Position numbers and translations under genes: made by a program. A stretch of 64,000 nt of DNA from positions 76,066,478-76,130,477 of the forward strand of contig CM063499.1 in NCBI GenBank assembly GCA_032207245.1. The letters are read 5' to 3'. The notes beneath the pieces were generated by a model. The model did not search any database, had not been told where the DNA came from, and saw only the letters and a list, made by a program, of their open reading frames with translations. Positions 12,299-24,724 of this stretch are shown piece by piece. Numbering within the stretch: position 1 is the first letter of the stretch; each line of letters opens with the position of its first letter. The stretch is from Pardosa pseudoannulata. Lineage: Eukaryota; Arthropoda; Arachnida; Araneae; Lycosidae.

Positions 12299-13688
12299 CA
12301 GGGTAGCAAAAAACCCACGCTGGGTAAAACCCAATAAAACCCACTCTAAAGCAGGTTTTATTGGGTTTTTTATTTTTATTTAAATTGATGATATTTTTAT
12401 TTATTTTCAGAAACTGTTATCTTAGTTTTTTACCCTCTTTCAATTTTAAAGAATTATTCTGTGGAATTATATATACAGTCTATCAAAATTCAGAAAAATA
12501 TTTGCAAATCTATGGTAAATCCAACACAATTTAGAAAATTTTCAATTCTTTTGTCAGCAAGAAAGGGATAGTGTGAAATTTCTCTTCTTTCATTGTGAAA
12601 AACAGGTTGTGTTGACTGTTGAGAAATGACCTTACTTTGTTCCTGGGACTTGACTCTTTTTTTGGCTACACACTGATTGCCTATTACCTTTGACAAAAAT
12701 TTTATGCAAAAAAGTTTCAAAAATGTTTTTTTTAAAAGGAGAAAAGGATAAAAAGTAATCCATTGTTAAAATAACATTCAAATACGTGGTATATGTCAAT
12801 ATATGATATTTTGTGTGTGATGTCAGAGTAAACTTTTTTATAGTCTTTACACTGATTTATTTGTATTAATTAAATTATAATTTATTGAATATTTAGTTAA
12901 TTAATAGAAATATAATCAGTTTTAGCAATTTAATCTTTTCTGAAATAAGGTACTGGTAAATTCCAAGTTCCGGGGGCCCCGCAGCCATGTTTTGGGCGCT
13001 ATTCTTGTAGAAGTGATCGCCAAGTTGTCGCCAAGTGATGTTTACAATTTGTGTATTAAGTTTTTACCCAATTTCAAAGCATATTTTGAACAAAAAAAGG
13101 GTTTGAAATTTTATTAATATGAATACAAATTTAAATTTGAGTTTTTAATGTATTTAAAGGCACTTTTGTACTGTTTATTAAACTAAACAGCGCAGAATTT
13201 TTGCAATAAGTACAAATTAAGCAAAATATAAGCATTAGTTGGTTATATTTAGGCAATTATGCTTATAAAATATTTAGTTATATTTATAAAATACGGTTGC
13301 TATTTAATGAAATTATTTTAAAACTATCAAACGATTAAAAATTTATAAAGTAGGGTACAAATTACTTCTAGAAATTATTAGCTTAAAATGGAAATATAAG
13401 AACGAAGTAAATGTTTTAAGTAATAAATTTTTAGCAATATATAACATTTTGTGTGATATGTGAGAGTAAAATTTTTTATAGTCATTACACTGATTTATTT
13501 GTATTAATTAAATTATAATTTATTGAATATTTAATTAATAAAAATATAATCAGTTTTAGCAATTTAATCTTTTCTGAAATAAGGTACTTCCCCTGCCCTC
13601 TCCTCTTAAAATCAGACCCCTAATAAAACCCAGAAAACCCCACCCAGGTTAGGTTTTTCTTAAAAAACCTGGGTTTTTTGCAACTCTG
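12299..13688. mobile_element. hAT-type non-autonomous element with internal duplication
   Basis: Left end CAGGGTAGCAAAAAACCCAC, right end the inverse of CAGAGTTGCAAAAAACCCAG. The flanks TAAGAAAT (12291-12298) and TAAGAAAC (13689-13696) match at 7 of 8 bases, a hAT-sized target duplication. Inside, a block of about 150 bases at 12800-12955 recurs at 13445-13590, separated by about 490 bases of less AT-rich sequence beginning near 12958. No transposase frame is present. Confidence 0.8.
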
Positions 13689-13699
13689 TAAGAAACATA

Positions 13700-14840
13700 A
13701 ATTAATGACAATCATTTCATTCAAAATGTTTTAACAATACACAGTGTTGTAAATTTCTTACAAAGCATCAACTGGACATATGTCCATTTGCTAACAAGAT
13801 GGCATATTTGTCCAAACATAATATGATTTTATGAATTAGTACTTACACAAATCCTCCTAAATGCTAGTCTATTAAGAGGCTTCATTACAATAACATTAAA
13901 TTTTAAATAAATAATTTTACATCAAGTGCCTAATAAGATTTACCAGTTAAATCAAGAAATATATTAAACTGGAAACAATCTTTAATATTTCACAATACAC
14001 TAAAAACAAGCCTCAAACGATAAGGTCAATAGTCCTAGGACCGGTTATTTCCTGGGTGCAAATTAAACAAACTACTCTAGTAAACTATTTACAAACTTTT
14101 TAGGCAATATGTATGTGAATAATAAATATATATATCGTAAAGAAATACTAGACTTGGTAAATGAAATTTTAATACATGTTGATGCTTCATTTTTTTCCCT
14201 TTTCAAAATAAAAACACAAAAACTGACTACACTCCTAAATAAAATTTTAGTTATATGACCAATAAGAACAAGTTATAATCGTAATACTCTAATTTTGCAA
14301 TCTAAAAATTAAAAGCATATACCTCCATAAACTTTAGTGATCTAGATGTCCGGCTAAAGGAAAAAAAATAGCTAATAGGGAAGAGTTAAGCTCGAATCTG
14401 ACGAATAACGCCAGGAAAAAAAAGTGGATGTTTTGATTAACAGTAACTACAAAAACTATTACAAAAATAAGGATATTCCTCTTATGATGTGAATTCCCTT
14501 TCCTAACGATATGAACGATCACAAGTTTAAATTTCACTGGAAAAGGTCCAGCATCCGGATCATGTTTACATGAAGAGGGAATTTATATCCCTAAAGGGCT
14601 ATTAACTTAATCAAAATCCCTAAACTTGAAACAAATATCCCTACATTTTCTTTCCTGTGATTGGAGTTCAGTACTACAAGTGCAAAATCCGTTTCTCCAC
14701 AAGAGGGCGTTGACCTTTTTTAATAATTTTCGCAAGATTCTTTCACGTCTCAATTCAGCTTCACTCTGTTAATCTGTAACAAAGATTGTCATCGCAGTAC
14801 CATTACAAGAATCGAATTATTTCGATTTTCGTTTGACTTT
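13700..14840. other. unassigned stretch before the small MITE
   Basis: Nothing coding is supported. Around 14560-14820 the base composition becomes more balanced and CpG dinucleotides appear, which could mark an old promoter or exon. On the minus strand a possible splice donor (GGAG|GTATAT) lies near 14325, to the left of it. This is one candidate location for the untranslated exon of the Dpy-30 gene, but the evidence is thin. Confidence 0.25.
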
Positions 14841-14996
14841 ATAAGGCGCAGTAGGGCAAATTCTCCAATTATGACAATTCTGGCTTTAGTTTCAAACGGA
14901 AGGGCAGTTTATTGTTTGTCTATTGGATGTTGTAAACATGAAAATGAATGGGAAGGTCATTATGGTAGTTCGTGACGTTGGGACAAATTGCCTTAT
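14841..14996 (-). mobile_element. ATAAGGC MITE, copy 1
   Basis: A 156-base element that starts ATAAGGCGCAGTAGGGCAAA and ends in GGACAAATTGCCTTAT, i.e. terminal inverted repeats on ATAAGGC with a following AATTT-like block. Further full or partial copies lie at 39467-39628, 49783-49940 and three adjoining ones at 62502-62900. It is non-coding; the superfamily was not determined. Confidence 0.75.
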
Positions 14997-16240
14997 TAGA
15001 ATGAGTATTCATACAGTTTGAATGATTGTATTTTCTATCTTGAAAAGAGCACTATCGCACTTTTTTTCGATTGCCAAGCGAAGAATGATTCTACAAAGGA
15101 CAATCCAATTTTACCCCTTATTTAGTTTATACTTTACTCGATAATAACCATAAGAAATATCCAGCATGATGTATGAAGTTAAGAAAATGTCTGATAATAT
15201 ACGAGACTTATGATTGCTGCAAATTTTATAAATGGGTTGAACTGAGCAGTAAAAGCCAAAGCATCTTTGAAGTAGAAAAAAATCTAATAAAGCAATGGCA
15301 ATGGTTTACTTTCTGCTATCAAACAGGGAATACAAAATAGGTTATTACTTGGAGTATCAAAAATGTTTTATTTGTAATTGAGGTAAATATTATTTCTTGA
15401 TATGCCAGCAATTTTTTAAAACTGAAGAAGTGAAGCCAAATATATATATATTTGGCTTTCATTTTACTTTCATTCATTAAAGAATTTTTCAAATTAAAGA
15501 ATTCTTCTGAATCAATAGTGTTGCAATTACTTGTATTATTAGAAATATGTAAGATATACATTAGAAATTGAAGCTGAACTCAGTAACATAACAATTTCGA
15601 TGTTTCTGAATGAGATACTTCAATGACTAAAATTTCATAAAAATTGCCTGAGTCATATTCCTGTTATGTTTTAAATTAAGTATTTTAAAGGAAAAATTGC
15701 ATTGTATATATAGATTGTAGTTCTATAGAAGTGCTATTTTTTAACATTTGCCCCGAGGGATTTAAAGCCTAAATCCGACCCTGGTCATGAAGGTTTAGAG
15801 ACAAGGGACCTTTGAATTAAAATTTATGAAAAGATATCGAAATCTAAGAAAAAGTTACTTAGGTTATTATATTTAAAAGAACATATCTGATGATGACTTA
15901 TAAACAAGTGAAACTTTTACAAACAAGTTTTATCTTTTTGAAAGAATAGTTTATTAACTTTTTCTAACATAAATATGATCTTATAAATTGTCCACTAGTA
16001 AAACAACATACCTCTCTTCTAAAGTTTGAATTTTTTTCATTTAAACAAACAAACAAAAAAAAAATATGCTACATATGTTTTCTAACCCTATTCTGATTTA
16101 ATTTCTCTTGTTTGCTGTTTGTACTACTTGTCAAAAAGTTGTGCGTTTACATTTTGTTGTAATATATAACTAGTTATCGTATTAAAGACTTGAAAGTGTA
16201 CACATGACACGGAATAAGTTAAATGTAAATTTAAAGACAT
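14997..16240. other. unassigned AT-rich stretch
   Basis: No gene, element end or repeat could be supported. A minus-strand donor-like site (GAGAG|GTATGT) is at about 16013-16018, and isolated donors of this quality also occur near 26140 and 34085. Confidence 0.3.
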
Positions 16241-16275
16241 TCTGTTAACAGGGATGGCTATAGAGAATGTGCGCA

Positions 16276-16283
16276 TGACGTCA
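16276..16283. promoter_or_regulatory. CRE palindrome TGACGTCA
   Basis: A perfect cAMP-response element, the site of CREB/ATF family bZIP factors, sits immediately before the THAP reading frame at 16285. A site at this position could belong to a promoter. The same octamer also occurs in repeats in this window, so the call is tentative. Confidence 0.4.
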
Positions 16284-16284
16284 G

Positions 16285-16564
16285 GTGCAGCAAAAATTGC
16301 AGCTCAACTTCCTCGTTGGCAAAACATTTGAATTTCCTACGGATTGTGTTTGTTATTGGGATTTTAATTTTGTCAATTATCTGAAAATTATAACAAGCTT
16401 TTGTACTCATGGATGTACTAAGCGTTTCAAAAAAGATGAAAATATTGGATTTTATTGCTTTCTTAAAGATCGTACATTACGAATGCTTTGGATAAAAGTT
16501 TTGAAAAGGCAAGACTGCACTCCAAGTTCTTCTTCGAGAATTTGCGGAAAACATTTTCAGAATG
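16285..16564 (+). CDS. THAP zinc-finger exon
   Basis: From about residue 40 the frame gives the THAP pattern in order: C-x3-C (FCTHGCTKRF), a GFYCFLKD segment matching the F-h-x-F block, an invariant Trp (RMLWIKVLKRQ) and C-x2-H-F (ICGKHFQNG). THAP domains are C2CH zinc modules that bind DNA in P-element transposases and in many animal transcription regulators. The exon appears to end at AATG|GTAATT, a good donor at 16565. The first 39 residues have no THAP character, so the true start is uncertain; it could be a later exon. No following exon was found within the next 3 kb, so the protein may be host or a transposase relic. Confidence 0.7.
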
Positions 16565-17655
16565 GTAATTAAACGTTAACCTTACTGTAATGTGATAGAT
16601 TATATAAAATTATTATGCTCTAAGAATTTTTTTACTAAGTTTTTTTTTCATATTTCTAATGTATTTTCTATGCTTTTGTGAGAAGTACTGTACCTATAAA
16701 TGTAATTATTGTTTGTCCTTCAAATGATCAGATTTTGCACGTTTTTATTACATTCTTATTTACGTAATAGTTTATTGTGCCTGTTAACATAATCAAAGTA
16801 GTTATACTTTGATTATGGTACTTAATAGTATTATGTAAAGTGTTTAATTTTTTTTAAATATATAATTTTGTAAATGATAAAAAATATCTATTTTGAATTA
16901 TTTTGGCAGTTTCTGATGTTTTCTTCCCCTTCCCTTAAATAAAATTTAATTTTATTGTATGAGTGATCCATATCGAAGCTCATAAGATACAATGAAAACA
17001 AGCAATGTTTTGTCAACGAAATGTTGAGTCGTAGTCAGCACTCGTATTTGTTTACAAACATGCACTTTCTCTATTTATACTATGTTGTTGTTTTGTGAAA
17101 CTGTGTTGGTGTTGTTTTGTGTGTACTATGTTGTTGTGTGTGTGTTGTTTATTTACTAGATAATTTTATTTATGACTATAAATTCACATCAAATTTATCA
17201 AGCACTTGTGTTTCTGTAAATCACCAAGAAAACAATTTCAGCTTGTTAGGCTTAGTGTTTCTTGAGAATCAATTTGCCAGTAAGGCTATTGTCAAAGGGA
17301 TGATTCAGCTTTATATACTTGCAAACAATTTGGACAAGCCCAATTCATCCCAGCTGATGCTTGTCCCAATAACTAACTATTGGGAAAGTTTATTCTTCTG
17401 TAATATAAGTGTTATTCTCAAAGGAAGAAATTACACTCCATACTAAATTTACTTTAGATATAATGAGTAAACGAGAGTTATGAACCGGCAGTTCCAAAAG
17501 AGTGAGGAATATAGAACTGAACACACTTTCGAAAAAAATTATTTTATCATCTCTTTCGAAAAAAGGCCTTTACTGTGCAAAATTTTGCAGGAATTTTAAA
17601 GTTTGAAGAGTACCTGAATACCCAAGTGGTATTTGCACAAAGTTTGAATAAAGTA
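16565..17655. other. putative intron or flank after the THAP exon
   Basis: AT-rich sequence follows the donor at 16565. An open frame at 17117-17446 has ordinary composition but no recognisable motif. No acceptor followed by a convincing THAP-protein continuation was found. Confidence 0.3.
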
Positions 17656-18160
17656 AGTACACATTTACTTTTAAAACTCAGTATTACTTTTAAAAGACTT
17701 AAGTATGTTAAAATGTTTTTATATTTTCGATTTAATGTTTTCTGGATGATTTTGTGTATAGTAGTTTTAAAATACAGGATTACTTTAAAGAACGTTTTTA
17801 TTTATGTTAAAATATGTTTTATACTTTTCGACTTAATGCTTTAGATGTTGTGTGCATTAAAAGCCATTCTACTGTGTTTTAACACGAATACAGTAGTATA
17901 GCTTATGTTTATATTTTATATTTTCGGTCCAATGCTTTGAAAGATATTGGTTTTAAAATTAAACATTTCTTTTAAAAGACTTTAATTTATGCCAAAATGC
18001 TTTATTTTCGATTGAATGTCTTGTATGTTACTGTGTATATTGGTTCTAAAATACATTATACTTTTAAATGAATTTTAGTTTAATTAAATGCTTTATTTAT
18101 TTTTTTCATATTGTACATGTTAGTTTTAAAGGACAGTAATGCATTTAAATTACTTTTAGT
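17655..18160. repeat. degenerate tandem repeat, unit about 120 bases
   Basis: Three to four diverged units follow the scheme TTTTAAAATACA, then ACTTTTAAAAGACTT, then ATGTTAAAATG, then TATTTTCGATTTAATGCTTT (starting near 17670, 17765, 17945 and 18045). Spacing and identity vary, so it is an old array. It is non-coding. Confidence 0.6.
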
Positions 18161-18444
18161 TAAATAATTTTATATATTTTATATTAATTTACTAAAAAAT
18201 TTAATAAAATTGATTAAATAAGTACTAAAAACAAATGCTGAAAGTTCCATGAATTTATGATAATTTAAAAAATAGGATAAGTTGAAAAGTTAACAAAAAT
18301 TCTTCCTCAATTTATCGTTGCTTCGTATCCTCTTACAAGTTTATATTAAAGCAAAGTAAGACAAACACGCTTTCATTTATTTAATACCACTTTATGGCAC
18401 ATTAAGTTTATTTTCTGTTAAACGTCTTTTATTTTTATTTTCAT

Positions 18445-18613
18445 CGAACGATGCCCAAATTAGTAGAGTGCAATTGCTTGGTACCGGAGTTCATGGGTTC
18501 GAACCCACTGATGGCGTGGTCGTTCGTAGCCGTTTGGAATCGGCTTTAAGTACTAGATCCTGGTCTCACTAATCCTCGTGTAGTAAAAGTAGATCTTAGA
18601 TCTCCAAACCTTT
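18445..18613 (+). repeat. tRNA-derived SINE, family A, copy 2
   Basis: The B box GGTTCGAACCC follows the degraded tRNA head. The body GGCGTGGTCGTTCGTAGCCG, then TTTGGAATCGGCTTTAAG and CTGGTCTCACTAATCC, matches the other copies. The tail has the AAAAGTAGATC type of end. Confidence 0.82.
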
Positions 18614-18619
18614 TTTTAC

Positions 18620-19850
18620 CCATGTACTTAAATTTTTTTAGTTGTTCTATGAATATCATTAATTATATATACTCACAAAATTCTTTATATTCGTATGTGT
18701 TATGCATTCCAAAATGGCTGGGTATATCTTAATGAAATTTTGCATGGTGATTCAAGAGAATATTGGGAAGTTTTAGGCAGGTCGAATGATTTGAAGCCCA
18801 ATGTCGTAATGGATATAAAACTCCTTTTGCCCTCCTTGTACCTTGGAAACCATTTATTGTAGACATTTTTTCTTGAATGAAAAAATAAACATTTTTAAGT
18901 AACTTAATTTATGTAATAACGTATGAAATATGCTTTAAAAGGATATAAATTTTAGTATTTTTTTAATACCAGATTATTTGATTTTCTATTTTTATTTGGC
19001 ATATTCCTTAAAAAAATTCATCGTTTTTTTTTTCACAGTGCAATATATTTGTTGCCACAATTTACCGCATGCTTTCAAAATCAATAACATTTAACATTTT
19101 ATTTATCATGTGATTAATGTTTTTATTTTTGGTAAATACTTATGCTATTTTTATATAATCTCGCCGTAAACGTAGCTACTTTTGAATTAGTGGAGCGCAA
19201 GGATTAATAGCCAAATATAACACTTTTATTTCTTTAATTCGTATTAAAGTTATAATGAACATTAAACAAAATATGCTGTTTGCTTCATAAAACTGGTTTT
19301 ATTTTCAAAATTTTTTATATTGCTAGTGTATTAAATTTTAAAACTAAATGAAGTTTTGAAACAAATGACTTTTCGTTTTGGAACTTTAAATATCCAGAAG
19401 AAAGGCCAACTACGATAATATAGTTATTGTTGTAAGTACAGTGAAAATAGTTTAATACGAAACTGAGGGGCTGAAATATTTTTTCGTGCTAAGATGTTTA
19501 ATATTTTTTTAATATTGCTATAAAATGAAGTTATTAGAATACATTTTATTTACTTAGATAGGTATATATGTTTGTATTCAATAAAAATCCATGAAACAAA
19601 AACATTTACAAGAAATTAATGAAATTTAATACAAAAATTTCCAGCTTTTTGAGAAACTAAGCATCTATCAAATTTTTGGAAAATATCGGATATTTTTCTC
19701 TGCATTGCCCTTTTTTAGCCTGAAATTGCCAACAAATTGTTCGATGTCGTCCATTTTGTTATTCATGTCACCATAGGAAAGGGTGTCTAAATAATTGCGC
19801 ATGCTTTCCATTGATGTTCCCCATTTCAGATGACGTGAAAAGATGAGTTG
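18620..19850. other. AT-rich intergenic stretch
   Basis: No coding or element signal that I can support. Several short AT-driven open frames exist, none with a family motif. Confidence 0.35.
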
Positions 19851-19854
19851 TATT

Positions 19855-20426
19855 TAGAGTTGTGAGCAGTGGAAAAAACCGGGCTTTTGGGGAAGGGAAT
19901 TCTGAAAATTTCCAAAACATGGGAATTTTGAAGTATTTTGAAGTCGTCAATTCCTGACACAATGAGAACCACGATTTTTTTCTGTCTTTGTTGTAGACCT
20001 CCAAAGTTTATATTTTTACAAAATTTAACTATTATATGCTATGAAAAAAAATGAATAATTGGGATTAACTAACTATATTTGGCAATGTATCATGTGTAGC
20101 ATGAAAGTAGGAGTCTATTTTTCCTTTGAGAAATATCGAATATTTTTATTATTACATAAATATTAGACAAAAATCTGTAGTGTCACAAAACCCATAAATC
20201 ATTATTTTTCTTGGATAACATCTCTATATCTGTCTGTCTGTCTATTTATCGTGTGTGTGTGTAGGAATTAGACACAAAAGGAAACAGTGTCATTGGATGA
20301 CACCTTTAAATGATATATTCATTACAAAAAGTAATAAACTGTTATTTTCGATAAGACTAACAGGGTAATTAATTACATAAGTACTACTATAAAATCCTTT
20401 AAACGCTCATTGCTATTATTTCTTGA

Positions 20427-20502
<76 letters not shown>

Positions 20503-20675
20503 CCAAAAGTAAAAAAAAACTCTTAGAAATAATATGCTAGTTCTTAAATAGCTACTGTTGAAAAAATAAATGTAAACATTGTTAAAATGATTTCTTCCCC
20601 AAATTCCTGGTTTATTCCCCAAAATTCCCGGGTTTATTCCCACCTCTTCAAAATTCCGGGTTTTTTACATCTCTA
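19855..20675 (-). mobile_element. hAT-type element, TAGAG-TGT family, copy 1
   Basis: Read on the minus strand the element starts TAGAGATGTAAAAAACCCGG and ends in the inverse of TAGAGTTGTGAGCAGTGGAA. The flanks GTTGTATT (19847-19854) and GCTGTATT (20676-20683) match at 7 of 8 bases, a hAT-type target duplication. The middle holds a long (TA)n run at 20428-20500. Two further copies, 21404-22232 and 29344-30360, share ends and interior. There is no transposase frame. Confidence 0.85.
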
Positions 20676-20683
20676 GCTGTATT

Positions 20684-21395
20684 ATTCATTTCATTTTCGT
20701 CCTCGGAATATCTACAAGTGATAATTTTTGAGCTTTGAACTATCTCCAAAATGTTTTTGTCTGCCGTAAATGCTACTGTACATCCATTATCGTCATCTAA
20801 TGCAACGAATTCTTTAGATGATGTGGTAAAACAGGCCAATAATCCAGAAACTTTCGTCTGCTTGGTTGGTGATTTACGCATTTTGTTCATTCCCAGAAGA
20901 AAAATCTTTTCGGGTAAAGCTATTTTCGTTTCTTGGTAAGAGAAAAAAAAATGCATAGTAGTTTGTCTGGACCGTTGTATTATTCTGTGTTAACCGATAT
21001 TTCGTCTTACGCGTTTTCGTGTTAAACGTATTTCACTGTATGTTGTTATCTATATTATAAATGTGTCTTTAAGGATGGTGTAATACCTCTCTGGTTCCTG
21101 AGTAATAAATTCCCTTCATGTATTAGAAACTTGGTCCTAGTGCATTCATAACATATATACTCCAACCGGTCGATGAATGGTTATTTGGCAAGACTTATTA
21201 TTTGGAATTACTATTATTGAAGCATTTTTTTAAGATTAAGCTATTTTCTACAAAAATAAAGTAAAATTAAAAAAAAAATGGCTAAATCGCGTGTTGGGGG
21301 ACAATTCCTTCACTATACAATGTCGGAAAAAGAAAGTCTTACTAGATGGAGTGCCAAACTGTTTCATTTTCACCAGTAAACCTGGGTCCGAGAGG
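20684..21395. other. unassigned spacer between two hAT copies
   Basis: The sequence at about 20690-20940 has the most even composition of this neighbourhood and is open on both strands (plus 20751-20939; minus 20648-20956). Neither translation resembles a family I recognise. It could be a host exon fragment. Confidence 0.25.
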
Positions 21396-21403
21396 GTTGC
21401 ATC

Positions 21404-21587
21404 TAGAGATGTAAAAAACCCGGAATTTTGAAGACGTGGGAATAAACCCGGGAATTTTGGGGAATAAACCCTGAATTTCGGGAACTTTGGGAAGAAATCA
21501 TTTTAACAATGTTTAATATTTATTTTTTTCAACAGTGGCTATTTAAGAACTAGCATATTATTTCTAAGAGTTTTTTTAAACTTTTGG

Positions 21588-21639
<52 letters not shown>

Positions 21640-21958
21640 GAAATAATAGCAATGAGCATTTAAATGATTTTATAGTAGTACTTATGCAATTAATTACCCT
21701 GTTAGTCTTATCAAACACATAGCTGGTTGCTTCAATTTTAATCGCTAATATAATTATTATATACATTATTTTGATCAATATTTATTATGTAAATTGCTTT
21801 ATGTTAAACTTCTTCTTCTCCTTTTATAATATAAAAATAAATATCTTTAAATTTAAAATAACAGTTTATTATTTTTTGTAATGCATATATCATTTAAAGG
21901 CGTCATCAAATGACACTGTTGCATTTTGTGTCCAATTCCTACACACACACACACACAC

Positions 21959-22026
<68 letters not shown>

Positions 22027-22232
22027 TTATCCAAGAAAAATAATAATTTATGGATTTTGTGACACTACAGATTATTGCCTAATATTTATGTAATAATAAA
22101 AATGTGTGAAATGTAAAAATTGTAGTGCGATTAGGATAAAAGTAAACAAAATACTTCAAAATTCCCATGTTTTGGAAATTTTCAAAATTCCCTTCCCAAA
22201 AAACCCGGTTTTTTCCATTGCTCACAACTCTA
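21404..22232 (+). mobile_element. hAT-type element, TAGAG-TGT family, copy 2
   Basis: Ends TAGAGATGTAAAAAACCCGG and CTCACAACTCTA. The flanks GTTGCATC (21396-21403) and GTTGCATA (22233-22240) agree at 7 of 8 positions. The interior has (TA)n at 21591-21635, then a compound (CA)n-(TA)n-(GA)n tract at about 21942-22024. Compared with the copy at 29344-30360 it lacks roughly 200 bases to the right of the GA tract. It lies 730 bases from copy 1 in the opposite orientation. Confidence 0.87.
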
Positions 22233-22411
22233 GTTGCATATCACTCCTTTTTTAATCTTTGTTCATGGATTAATCCTTTAATTCAATCCTTTATTTGATC
22301 ATGGGATTAATCAATAATGCAGTAAATAACTTACAGATGAGTCGAAAGCAGCTGAACGTGTTGGTTGTGGTATTCTGTCGGATGATACGACCATTAAATC
22401 AGAGCCTTTAA

Positions 22412-22458
22412 TTTTAGACATTGGAAAAATTAATCTTTAATTTTTCCAATGTCTAAAA
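22412..22458. repeat. perfect 22-base-arm palindrome
   Basis: The arm TTTTAGACATTGGAAAAATT (plus AA) is followed by a short spacer and its exact complement ending CCAATGTCTAAAA. Related TTTTTCCAATGT phrases recur at 22510-22560, so the hairpin may belong to a small unnamed repeat. Confidence 0.8.
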
Positions 22459-22589
22459 ACAGACTTGAAAAAATGTGTAAATAGACTTGAAAAATTATTT
22501 ATTAAGGTCTATTTTTCCAATGTTTATTTTTAAAGTCTATTATTCCAATGTCTATTAAAATATATTTTTTAAAGTACTTTCCCCAAAAG

Positions 22590-22900
22590 AATGTTCTGTT
22601 TATATTGCCCAAGTCATTGCCGTTTTATGTGCACTAAGCCTCATTACGCATTCATTTCATCGTAATACGATGCTATCGTTTATACACCGATAGCATGAGC
22701 ACTTTGGAAAAACTAAAGAGCCTAAACAATGCCCAACCCATGATTGTTGCAATTCTAGAGCAGCTGAATTGTCTGTCTCGAAAAGGATATGATGTAATTT
22801 TTTGTTTGGTTTCCAGTCGTGTGAGAATTGCTGGTAACAAGTTTCCCGATTCCGCTAAGAAGGCAGCATCCTTCAGGACCTTCAATAACCACGAGCAGAA
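22590..22900 (+). mobile_element. non-LTR retrotransposon RNase H fragment
   Basis: In the frame containing ATG 22695 the translation reads YTDSMSTLEKLKSLN and later CLVSSRVRIAGNKFPDSAKK. These match the D-S-x-S motif and the W/V-P-S-H-x-G-I-x-G-N-E-x-A-D-x-A-A-K block of the RNase H domains at the C-terminus of Jockey-like LINEs. A preceding piece, in another frame, resembles the E-containing helix. Frameshifts and loss of the histidine show it is dead. No reverse transcriptase is attached. Confidence 0.65.
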
Positions 22901-22934
22901 AAATAAAACCACTAAAAGGAAAAAGAGGGGATAG

Positions 22935-24720
22935 GGAGGTGGATTTGTGAGTTCAAGACATAAAAATAGAGTAGAAAGTTTAGGGATAGAAACAAAACAC
23001 ATATTTTTACGGCCAGTGACATCCGTACAGAATTGGTGAAGAAAACAAAATTAGCATTTAAATATCAGAAGTTAACGTTGAAAATAAAAGATTATAATTA
23101 AAAATGTGGAAATAAGCTTAAGAAAAAATAAAAGTAAAGAAAATTGCAAATATTAAAAAATTATATGAGAATTTGGAAAGAAGGCAGCATCAGTCTCGTT
23201 GGATCAGCTTATCTCTTACAGCTATATCGTAAAACTCGTCTCTAACCACAGTCACGCTTCTTGACTAGAGTTGTGGAACCAAAAAAGGTACACTTCAGTT
23301 TCCCGTATTTTAATCGATTGTCTAAATTTCAACAATCGACGACATCCATTTTTTTCAAGAAAACTAATTTAAAGTTTGGGAAATCCCACTTCCAAACTTC
23401 TTTGCCTTTTTAAAGAAAAATTGAGATACTTAACAATTTATAATGTTTTACCTTTACTTGTTGTTTTTACTGTTATATACCTATTACATTTTCAACTTTA
23501 GATTCAGGGATGTAATTTGGACGTTTCAACTGAGGGGGCATTAGAGAATCAAAACTATAAAATATGAATAGAACCTCAAAAACTGGAGGGTCAAAACAGT
23601 AAATTTGTCCTTCTTCTAACATTTCTGGTGGGCATTTGACCCCCCTCCCAAATTACGCCCATGTATTTAGTTAATTACAATTGATATAGAAGTAAACGAG
23701 AAAGTCAAACTGTCTAACGTTGGTGCTGTACTTTGTACCTATCCTATTGGGTTCCACTAGCTTAGTTTTGACTGGGGGTGGGGAATAAAATTCCAGCTCG
23801 CGAAGAAAATTTTCGGGTGTAACCAGGCTGAACTTAAAAAGAGTAAATTTCAACAGAAATCATTTAAAATATATATCTGTGAGATACAGTGAGTTTTGAT
23901 TCGTACTCAATAAAGTTTAAAAGATTATTTCCAAGTCGTGTGACATGAAAGTTGTATTCTATATAATGCTAATGATATATTTAATTAGCCTCATTTTTAT
24001 TTTTAGGTTTTGTTGAACCAGTTTGACACCCTTAAACCTGTTTCAGAAGGCAGTCTAATTGTTTTCAAATTGGTTGAAATGAACTACGAAACTAAAACTG
24101 TTGTAAATTTATTACTATTACATTACATTATATACTCTGTACATCATATTTTCAATTTTTGAAATAAACTTTGCTTTTTTATGATATTTCTGTACAGTAC
24201 TTATTTGACACGTCCGTTTGATTGAATTCATTCCATATTTTAACGACAGTTTTCAGTAATCTCGCAGCTCCTCTGTATCGTTCCAGTGATGAAATGACAG
24301 CCATATTGGATTTCTTTGCTACAATTTTGTAGATTTGTTTGATTCAAAGTAGCTTTCTACGGGCATGTTTTAGCTCATCTGTATAATTTAATATTAAAAG
24401 CAATACTTTAGAATTATAACGGGCATTTATTACATACCTACGGTGGTACAAATATTAATTTTAACACTTAAATCGTTCAATATGTAGAATTCCGAGAATT
24501 AAAGGAATTTCAAATTCTCTATGCAGAGCTAATACTAAAGATGTCGCCCTTTTTGTTTACACTGATAGCTATAAATAAATTTAGACCCGTTAATAGCAAC
24601 TCGCGATTTCTCGTATAGTTGCTGGAGCTCAGTTTTCCAATTACACTACAGTTAGCACCTAGTGGGTTTTATAGCACAGCATAATGGATAAATTAAGATT
24701 TATGTAGCCAGATTCAACCA
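22935..24720. other. unassigned stretch with worn repeat pieces
   Basis: About 23510-23660 contains a G/C-clustered phrase with CTGAGGGGGC and ACCCCCCTCCC, similar in style to 9855-10005. No exon, element end or RNA gene could be supported in the rest. Confidence 0.3.
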
Positions 24721-24724
24721 AGAT

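Noticed and set aside
22695..22934. Host protein-coding gene
   Set aside because: The translation matches a LINE RNase H domain with lesions and no splice sites; treated as a retrotransposon fragment.
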